Positions 1-8,275 of a stretch of DNA of 64,000 nt are shown one piece after another. Source of the DNA: Hippophae tibetana. Taxonomy: Eukaryota > Streptophyta > Magnoliopsida > Rosales > Elaeagnaceae. The notes under the pieces are model-generated. The model was not told the origin of the DNA, made no database searches, and saw only the letters and a list, made by a program, of their open reading frames with translations. The position numbers were made by a program, and so were the translations under genes. The stretch is from contig CM072810.1 of the NCBI GenBank assembly GCA_037013495.1, forward strand, positions 103,258,898-103,322,897, read 5' to 3'. How positions within the stretch are numbered: position 1 is the first letter of the stretch; the number at the start of each line of letters is the position of its first letter.

Positions 1-736
1 TCCTCTCGTTGGTTAGATAGGCTTTTGCCTCAGGTGAACTAGCCATTGTATCCTTGTTCATGACTTTCCTTCTTACTTCTTCATGTTGAATTGTCGCACA
101 TACATTGGTTAAGGAAGGAAGTTCAGTATTCATGAGTATATGACATCGTATATCTTCATATGTTGAATCTAGACTGGACAAAAGTTGAAATATCTTATCT
201 TCTTCCGCTCTCTTTCGTAGCAGAGCTACATCGGTTGTATGAGGACGATATATTTCCAACTCATTCCACATGCTTTTCATGCTTCCTAAGAGTTGTACAA
301 AAGGCTTGCCATCTTGTTGCAGATCTGAGATGTCTTTCTTTAATTGAAAAACTCGTGCAACATTGTTTTGACTGCCATACATTTCCTTGATCGTCTCCCA
401 TAGTTGGTATGCAGATTCAGAGTAACTGAATATTTCAGCTAATTTACGTTCCATGAAATTTAGAAGCCATGACATAACCAGCTGATCCTTACTAAGCCAG
501 GATTCATAGGTTGGTGAGGAAACATCAGGTATTTCGATGCTTTCATTTATGAACCCCAACTTGGACCTTCCACCTAGAGCCAGAAACACTGTTCTTGACC
601 AAGGCAAGTAATTAAACTCATTCAACAAGACCGAACTTAATCTTTGATTTGGGTTGACATCCACCTCATGCATATTCATGAAGGAAAACACTGATGAACT
701 TTCAGCTTCTGATCCTAACGGCTTGTCTTCAGCCAT
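1..736 (-). mobile_element. Copia retrotransposon gag, N-terminal part, runs off left edge
   Basis: This is the capsid (gag) region of a Ty1/Copia LTR retrotransposon. Starting from the ATG at 736 on the minus strand, I translated about 245 codons to the window edge without a stop. The order is a short acidic leader, a segment with FNYLPWSRTVFLALGG (the usual LNGSNYxxWSRxMxxAL position of plant Copia gag), then the UBN2-type helical gag domain with ESWLSKDQLVMSWLLNFM and AYQLWETIKEMYGSQNN. The start lies about 65 bases inside a primer-binding site and LTR, as expected for gag. The zinc knuckle, protease, integrase and reverse transcriptase would lie outside the window. The open frame contrasts with every other element here, all of which carry stops, so I infer a young insertion. 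Confidence 0.9.
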
Positions 737-791
737 TTCAAAGATTGAAGATGCTAAGATAATAATAAAGCAGAAGCAAGTTAATTTTCCT

Positions 792-803
792 GCTCTGATA
801 CCA
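792..803 (-). other. Copia primer-binding site (initiator tRNA-Met type)
   Basis: On the minus strand this reads TGGTATCAGAGC, the usual plant Copia primer-binding site complementary to the 3' end of initiator tRNA-Met. It directly follows the CA end of the LTR and precedes the gag start at 736. Confidence 0.88.
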
Positions 804-1175
804 TGTTGAAAAAACAAGAAATAACTCTACACAAAAGAGTTCTCTAGTTTGTATTATTTTCTTCATGTTTTCATTACAATTGTATAGCTATTTATAAGGA
901 AATTTTACTCATTCAATTACTCTTTAAATTAAGCATTCCTTGATTTACTCCTTGAATTAAGCATTCATTGTTTTACTTCTTGAATTAAGCATTCCTTGTT
1001 TTACTCCTTCAATTAAGGATTCCTTGTTTTACTCCTTGAATTAAGGATTGCTTGTTTTATTCCTTGAATTAAGGATTCCTTGTTTTATTCATTGAATTAA
1101 ACTCCTTGTTTTATTCCTTGAATTAAGGTCCTTGTTTTATTCTTTGAATTAAGTACTAATATCCAATAGCTAACA
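804..1175 (-). repeat. 5' LTR of the minus-strand Copia element
   Basis: On the minus strand the segment begins TGTTAGC and ends TTCAACA, so it has the TG...CA ends of an LTR, and the primer-binding site follows without a gap. Length is 372 bases. The outer end (1175) is chosen because it gives the TGTTA/CAACA near-inverted repeat; the matching 3' LTR is outside the window, so the end is not proven. The middle of the LTR is a minisatellite (905-1156). Confidence 0.75.
905..1156. repeat. 28-bp minisatellite inside the LTR
   Basis: About eight to nine tandem copies of a 28-base unit, consensus TTGTTTTACTCC followed by TTGAATTAAGGATTCC. The last two copies are 26 bases long. It makes up two thirds of the LTR. 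Copies differ by single bases. Confidence 0.9.
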
Positions 1176-1785
1176 TAGTGAATACACTATTAGGTATAAA
1201 CTGTAAAAAAACAATTTGCGCTTAAATTGCATGACAGAATAAATCAGAGTGGCATTCGAACAACAAAAAAGAGAAGGGAAAAAGATTACACTTTTTCAAG
1301 TAAAATTAATGTAAAATTCTATCCTAAGCAAAGTTACTATTTAATGAGTAGCAGAAGAATAAGGATAGTGCGACCACTCTATAATATTCCAGCTGGGCTA
1401 AACACATTGCTATGGCTTGAAATGAAAACAGACATCCCACTCTCGAATGAAATACAAAGCCCAGCACCCTTCTGTTCACCATTCTTTCAAAGGACAATGA
1501 AATGTCGTCTTGAGGAAGTGATATTCTTCCGACAACATTTGCTCTAGGCCAAATTTCTAATACAAGAAATGATATACATGTCAGGGCCATCACATTCCCC
1601 TCCCAAATTTTTTAAATAATAAACATACCAAGGTCCACGATATAGGTAGAGAACATTAGTCACTCCAAACTAAAATCAAAGGAACTAAAGAAATTTCTTC
1701 CCTTTTTCATAATCTTTCATACCAAAAGGTTATTTCTGAGTAATACCATGGACTAAGAGTTATTGGACGGAAAAAAAAATTATAC
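1176..1785 (-). other. Intronic remnant downstream of the last visible LD exon
   Basis: Sequence between the LTR and the donor site of the LD exon ending at 1786. No recognisable coding exon. It is best read as the 5' part of an LD intron into which the Copia element was inserted, with the remaining LD exons beyond the left edge. I see nothing else in it. Confidence 0.5.
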
Positions 1786-2205
1786 CTGGTGGTGTTTTCC
1801 ATGGGATCTGAACCTTCCTACACATTTTTGGTAGGGCTTCATCAATTCCAAGCTTTGGATCAAGACATGCTTCCTGCTTGGCAGGAAGCTCTGAGGGAGG
1901 TGTCAAATGCAGTTCCTCAATGTTAGGTTGACTCAGAAATTCTGATGCTGGAGGCAAAACACTAGCCTGAGAGGTCAAAGGTTTCTGATGACCGTCACTC
2001 TTCACTTCTTTATTTTCACTGCCTGAATTATTCTTAGTATATTTTCTTTGCAAGAATTGTGCCCGCATTTTTTCCTTTTGAATATCATCAACTGACATCG
2101 GACGGCCTTGGTTCATGGGTGTTGCTCTTGTAGTTTGCTGACTTCTTCCAGGTGTTCTTTGGTCAGGCTGTTCCACCAACTGAACTTTTCTGCGTTCCCT
2201 GACTT

Positions 2206-2486
2206 CTGTTAATAGCTAAGGAAACAAATTTATATTCTAAGCAGAAGCTAGCCGCAAATACAAAACAATGCTTCTAGATAATTCATTGAGCACATTTTAA
2301 ATTCAGTAACTTAAAATGGACATGAACTTCAGGTATTATTCATCAATGTAAAGATTGTTTCTTTATTTCTTATGAGCCTTTACCGCCTAACTAATACGTA
2401 TGTTGAAAGTGAAAGATACCATAAAAATTTAAAGTTGCATCATATCATTTGTTCAAAGAAAATTCAATTGCAATAATCTAGGATAC
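2206..2486 (-). other. U12-type (minor spliceosome) intron of LD
   Basis: The 281-base intron begins GTATCCTA on the minus strand, matching the U12 donor consensus RTATCCTT at seven of eight bases. It carries TTCCTTAGC at 2223-2215, one base off the U12 branch-site consensus TTCCTTAAC, with the branch A about 11 bases before the AG at 2207-2206. It lacks a polypyrimidine tract. From general knowledge, the Arabidopsis LD gene is one of the standard plant genes with a U12-dependent intron, so its presence is expected by homology. Confidence 0.8.
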
Positions 2487-4352
2487 AGGATAAAGGCATG
2501 CCAAGGATGTTCTTCTTGTTCGAATCATCTGAAGATGCAGGCAATAATTTCAGCACTGGTGTTGGTTCCAATTTCCTGAATACAAAACCTATAATTGATT
2601 TGTCCCAAAAACAACGCAATTTAAGCCTAGTACTTGAAAAAGAAAAAAACGTGTCCACCTAAAATTGTCTGAATTGTCGATATGTGCCATGAGGCTATTC
2701 TCCTGTAAGTCAAGAAGTAGCAATAAAAACAATTAAAGCAGCATATGCTTTTAGCAAACTCTAAATTAATTTAACAAAGCACTTACAGGAATATTGGCAG
2801 CTGACTCCCATAAATCATCACCAATGATGTCATTAATACTGCAAACAATTAGTGCTTTAGTGAAAAATCCAAAAAAGTATACTCAACAGTAAAGATGTCT
2901 ACTTGCCTCTGCTTTAAGATCAGCTCTTGAGCATCACTGCATGATTTCATGCCATTTGGTTTTTTCAGAGGTTGGCTTCTTGCTACTAATTTACTCCATC
3001 TTGATAACAAAACCCTTGCCCTATTTGATATGTCTGATCTTCATATCAGATGAATGAGGTTTAAAATTGTCAAAAGGAATAGACAAAAATAAAATTACAT
3101 TATGTAAATGAAACTTCGCAACACATAAAATTTGAAACTCAATTCATGTAACCTTGAAACAACCATCCATATAAGATAAAAATAAGAAGGAAAAAAATGA
3201 AAAGAAAAAGAGTACAAAATCTGAAAACACTAGACAGTTTACCAACAAAGGCATACCTGATGCTCTATAAAACCGTAGTCTGTTATCACTTGGCAGTATT
3301 GCAGACATATGTACAGGAAGTGCTTTATGCAGAGGCAAATGACAAAGAACCAGCAAAGTATTTGATAACATAACTTAAGGTAAAGTTTATTTGTTTAGGG
3401 GAAAAAAGAGAGATCCAAGTGTTCCATATATAAATTATATGTGCACCTTTAAGATGACAAGCAAAACACTACTTTGCTCTTCAATGGAAGCTTGACTCAA
3501 CCACGTGGCTAAAATCATTAAACCACCTTTATTCAAAAACCTGCACATATAAAATCACATCATTTTATGAGGGTACAGGGACCATAATTCTGACACGTCA
3601 AAGGCTCAATTGTGATTCGGTGAGTACCAACATAATACTGATGAATTCTGTATCTGCATGATCCACTCCATCACTTTCACCTGCCCAGAAAATGTTTCTT
3701 CCTTCTGCATCAAATTGAAAATGTTCTCAACAAACTTTTTATCCAAGCCATCAATGCCAGGTAGAGTGTCGTCTTGTGATGAACAACATGGTGCTTCATC
3801 AGTACTTGTAGGACCAACAATATTTAATGGAACTGGATCAATAGCCTTCAGATTGTCAAAACATGCTTGAACCCCATCCCATAGTTCTGCATGTAGACTC
3901 GAACTTATGGCTTTTTCTCTTGACAGCTGGACAAATTTCCTAACCCTTGAACGTTGACTGGCGAAAAATTCACGAACCTATGGATGAACACAATAATAGA
4001 GTTAAAGTATAAAATATAAATAAAAAGAGCTTCAAAGAACCAGAAAACAACACTAAACTACATAGCATATCTGTGTACTCTTAAGATGAGAACCTGTGTG
4101 AGAGTAACACCAAATAGAGCACTGATCTCGCGGCACTCCTTCTTACTAATTGCATCTTTAATGGAGAATACTGATTGCATGTACATTATGGATTTAGGGT
4201 TTAACAAATCCCTAGGCCTCTTTCCTGACAATGGAAGGAAATGTTAAATGTCCCACATTAAACAACTACTGGTTTTCAGAATGTGACCAAACAGGAGAAT
4301 ATGATATGGCTTTTAAACATCCAGCTACATAAAAGACTAGCAAACTCAAAGT

Positions 4353-4379
4353 CCCCCCCCCCCCAAAAAAAAAAAAAAA
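4353..4379. repeat. C12-A15 homopolymer junction in LD intron
   Basis: Twelve C followed by fifteen A on the plus strand, inside the LD intron between exons at 4645 and 4224. Low-complexity tract; exact length could be affected by sequencing. Confidence 0.9.
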
Positions 4380-4809
4380 CTTAAACAAACACAAGATAGC
4401 AGTAGAATGCTGGCCGTCACTTTTAGAACATTTCAAGATGTTCACAAACAAGAGAGGACAAAAAACAAGGGGATGACATGATACCTCAATGAATCTGCAC
4501 CAGTAATAAATTAAATTTACATATATGGTAAAAAAGCAACAAAGATAATTTTGAATCTGCAAATAAAAAACGCAATCGGGATGTACATGCATCACAATAA
4601 ACATTTAATTACTTTAATGCTACAAGCAGGACTCAAAGACTTACCAATATTTATTGAAAGGGCACCTGCAGCCTGAAAAAAAGAAATCAAATTCTACCAT
4701 TACTCATTAAACTAAGTTCATATCCTAGTTAGCAGTTTTACTTATTATACTTTTATTATATCCAATACATAAATTAATGAAAAATACTTCAATTTTTCGA
4801 ATAATTTTC

Positions 4810-5570
4810 AAACCCGAAAATACTCGTACTTTTGAGCTAAAAAATATCATACACGAACAATTCTTTTCTCATATAATAATAAATGGAAAATACTTTCTCT
4901 GACAATAATTTTTTATTATTAAAATATGTATATTATTATTGTAGTTGTTATTATTATTATTATTTTCAAAATACAATAACATATAATAAAAATAATTACC
5001 AATTATATTTGATTTATAATTTTATGGTTTATTGAAATATTAACATTCTCGTTTATTGATTCATACAAATAAATAATTTTTTTTTCAATATAACTGAATC
5101 TAAATATATAGATTAAATATTTAATAATAAAACTATTAATTATAAAATATATATCAAGAGAAAAATGTTAAAAATGAATTTTTACAACCAAACAATAATA
5201 ATTAATGTAGTTGAAACTTCTAACATGAAATGGATACGATGAATCTGATTTGTTAAACCATTAGACGAACCACTTTAAAATTGAATTAAATTTAGAATTA
5301 ATATCTAATTTATCTTCAATTATGATATATTTATATTAAATATATTATTGATATTTTATATTATCATGAAAAATTTAAATAATATCTTAATATTTTTATT
5401 AATATATATAATATCTTATCATATTTTTCAAAATTAAACAAATCATACTCGTATTTATATATTTTAATATTTTTATCGTGTCGGTATTTTACACCGAATT
5501 TTTGATGTATTTTTATATTGAAAAAACATATTACATTTATATGTACATTTGTTCAAATAATACCCTTATT
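4810..5570 (+). repeat. AT-rich dispersed repeat, copy 1
   Basis: About 750 bases that align along their length with 60060-60775 in the same orientation. Shared landmarks in order are CTTTTGAGCTAAA, a TATTATTATTG tract, ATTTATxGATTCATA, AACTxAATCTAAATATATA, AATAATTAATGTA and the end GTCCGAATAATA-like segment. Copies are strongly diverged. No coding potential or terminal repeats were recognised. It starts about 140 bases upstream of the first visible LD exon, which suggests that an insertion or breakpoint removed or displaced the LD 5' exons. Confidence 0.65.
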
Positions 5571-5696
5571 TTCTAGGGTTGGACCTTATAATATTTATAA
5601 GAAACTTATTTTCTAGGTTTGGATCTTATAATATTTATAAGAAGCGTATTTGTCTTTTATGTTTCAACAAATTCATATTAGAACAAGATCCAAACA

Positions 5697-7001
5697 TTGT
5701 AATATGTAAATAATTATGTATCGTAGAGTGTTATATAAGATTAAATTCATTTAAAAATAAACTATTAAGGTTTAAATAATTTAAGCTTTAATGTATATAA
5801 TAAAATGTGAGTTTTTAATGTATAAAGACATAAAGATAATGTCTATTTTAACGATAAATTAAAATAGATTTACAATTATTAATTATATATATAATTGTTA
5901 TGGCGTCACACATCACACGTACTTTATTCTTCTTATTTTATTTCTCATCATTAAAAAAACTAAATAAGTTTCTAAAAAAATGTGTAGATCTAAGATATCA
6001 ACTACTCAATTACAGAATTATTTAATGTCTATGAATTTAAGTATACTTCTACATATTTTATATTTGATTCTTTGTGATATTCTTAGGTTATTGCTAGTTA
6101 ATGGTTTTCATCAAAATTTATTATAGAAATATCTAAGCATATTTATGTTAAATCATTAAGAATTAAATTTATTTTCGATTTATGATAATTTTATTGTTTT
6201 CGAATATGATAGTTTTGGTTTTAATATTACCATATTTAAAAATAATTGTGATTTTCTTCTAAAATTATGGATCCAAATCCAAAATATTTTATAATTACAA
6301 TTATGTTAAAATGGGCTCGCTGTATGTGTGTATATATATATTATAATTATGTTAAAAAGCGCTCGTTTTATGTGTATATATATTGGTTTTCTTAATTAGG
6401 GTTTGTGTGTTATAATTTAGATTTTGTGATTTTTATATAATGTAATGAATTGAAATCTAAAAATTAATTATTCTTTTTTAAAGCCTACAAAATTAATTTT
6501 TTTAGAAAAAAAGCTTACAAATATTTTATAGACTTAATGAAATTTTTTATAAGCTTAAAGATATAGATTTGGATTAATGGGTTAAAATATTGATATGAGT
6601 TTTACGTCCCAATAAGCTTTGACCCAATAAGAGTTGACTAGTATTGATCGATGTTGAAAGTTGATTTTGATAAAAAAAATGTTTTTTATACAACTTAAAA
6701 TTCAAATATTGGTATGTTTATATATATATTTTTAGAAGAATTAATTGAAGTGACATATCGTCAAAGTGATATATGTAGTGAAAATTAATTAATTTTAAAA
6801 TATAAATAGTTGTGTGCATGTAACTTATGTGAATATTGATCGTCCCAAATGAATGTTAATATTTAGTATAATTATATGTATACCTATGGTAATAAACACA
6901 TGATGATTATTCGATTTGTACATGTGAACAATAATTCGATCTAAAGAAAGATTTATTGTTCAACATGTTCTTATTATCAATATTTGATTATTACACAAGA
7001 T
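5697..7001 (+). repeat. Long 5' LTR of Copia copy A (approximate ends)
   Basis: About 1.3 kb that matches, in reverse orientation, 53309 down to about 51885 (copy B). Shared landmarks are AATAATTATGT near 5707, CACGTACTTTATTCTT near 5917, AATCATTAAGAATTAAATTTA near 6150, GGATCCAAATCCAAAATATTTTA near 6269 and ATGTTCTTATTATCAATA-TTTGATTA near 6964. It lies directly before a gag reading frame in both copies, which is why I call it LTR plus leader. No matching 3' LTR was recognised downstream of copy A. Ends are set by where similarity with copy B fades and by TG...CA, so they are approximate. Confidence 0.6.
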
Positions 7002-7725
7002 ATCACTTATAAGTTAATATATTTTGTCCAAAAATAAAATATTAATAAAGTGCTTGATATCTTGATATGAGATCATTTTTGTTTGAATTTATTATTTTGG
7101 TTTTGAGACTTATGTAAGCTTGTTTTGTTTGATATTTTTTTGGATTTAACTGTGAATAATCTTACTAATATTACTACCAATATCAACTCTATTCCTATGC
7201 TAAATGATGCCAAATTTAAGTCATGGTAAAAGAATTTATTAATAGTTTTCAGAGTTATGGATTTGGACCTTGCATTAAGGACAGATTCTCCTACACCCGT
7301 TATAGATAATAGTACTTTTGCATACATTTAAGGGCACAATGTTTGAAAAGATAACTATTGTTAAGGATTTCCTTCTGGATATTGAAAAGAGATTTGTTAA
7401 GAACAAAAATGTTGAAATAAGTACGCTATTGATAAGTATAATTTTAATGAGGTATAGGGGTTGAGGCAATAGGAAAATTTAGGTTATTGTTAAAGACTAG
7501 ATTTTATTTGGATCTTAATGAGACATTCATTGTACAATCTTTTAGATGAAAATTTATTTCTATTTTTACTTTGAACAAATTTGGTTATTCTTGTTCAATT
7601 GGTAATGAAATTTTTTGTTTGTTTCATGATTCAAAATTGTTAGGTTTTGATTCTTTATCAGATTATGATACTCTTTATTTAATTGATACAATTGCCCCAT
7701 TTAAAGAATCCTTGCAATTAAGTAT

Positions 7726-8275
7726 TGTTTGGTATTAAATGTGTAATAGACATACGACCTTAGATGTGCAGGTACCCCGCTATGGTATAGCGAGATAATA
7801 GGACTAGCTCAACGATGACCTGGGCCCAAAGAGTTTGGTAAAACGCATAACCACATCAATGGAATATCTCGTTGTCCAAATGCGAGGTCCTAGACGTCAA
7901 GATTTTATGAACTACTAACCCTCTTATGACAACATGATCATGATCTTTCCTATCTATGAGCGACCTAAAGAAAACTGCTTAGGAACTTAGAGCGACCTAC
8001 ATATAGTGATCTCCCTTATATGCATATAACGACCTCATAATGTAACACAACGATATTCTTTCTGTTTATATTAGTTCTCATATCATTTTATTACATGTAA
8101 ACGGTATATACAAGTCGCTTATACATATCCTTTTATGTACGTAGGATGTTATATATATATATATATGTATATATACCCCTTAAATGAGGAGAATAAAAAA
8201 TCTAATTTAGTTGTTCAATTTCTCATTTCTTACTAAAAAACACTAGAATCTTACACTTGAAATTCTCTCCAAACA
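7726..8275 (+). mobile_element. 550-bp solo LTR nested in Copia copy A
   Basis: The segment starts TGTTTGG and ends CCAAACA, a perfect 7-base terminal inverted repeat with TG...CA ends. It is missing from the corresponding point of copy B (near 50570), where the flanks are contiguous around TTAAGTAC. The flanking five bases are AGTAT (7721-7725) and AATAC (8276-8280), each one transition from AGTAC, the sequence at the empty site in copy B, so they are a decayed target-site duplication. No internal region is present, so this is a solo LTR left by recombination. Strand is arbitrary. Confidence 0.85.
8149..8174. repeat. (TA)n microsatellite in the solo LTR
   Basis: Simple TA repeat with one TG interruption inside the solo LTR. 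Confidence 0.8.

Larger units (their letters stand above)
1786..4672 (-). pseudogene. LD: LUMINIDEPENDENS (LD) homologue, 5'-truncated, probably decayed
   Basis: LD is a nuclear homeodomain protein of the autonomous flowering pathway that acts with 3'-end RNA processing to lower FLC expression. Ten exons are visible on the minus strand: 4672-4645, 4224-4094, 3977-3628, 3540-3447, 3350-3257, 3033-2907, 2838-2787, 2702-2659, 2575-2487, 2205-1786. They encode the homeodomain region (KDAISKKECREISALFGVT, then VREFFASQRSRVRKFVQLS), the TFIIS-N-like helical domain (KKFVENIFNLMQKEETFSGQ, LCHLPLHKALPVHMSAIL, RARVLLSRWSKL) and the RERRKVQLVEQP / RPMSVDDIQKEKMRAQFLQ linker. The exons that encode residues before AAGALSIN are absent; the AT-rich repeat starts just beyond. 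Exon 3350-3257 has TG instead of AG at its acceptor, and joining 2575-2487 to 2205-1786 gives an in-frame TAA. All other junctions keep frame. Later exons would lie left of the Copia element. It could still be functional with unusual splicing, so the pseudogene label is an inference. Confidence 0.72.

Noticed and set aside
3144-4604. Open frames antisense to or overlapping LD exons and introns (for example 3658-3870 plus, 4266-4604 minus)
   Set aside because: They lie over LD exons in the other strand or over introns, with low-complexity translations such as the Gly/Phe runs from the C12-A15 tract. No family recognised.
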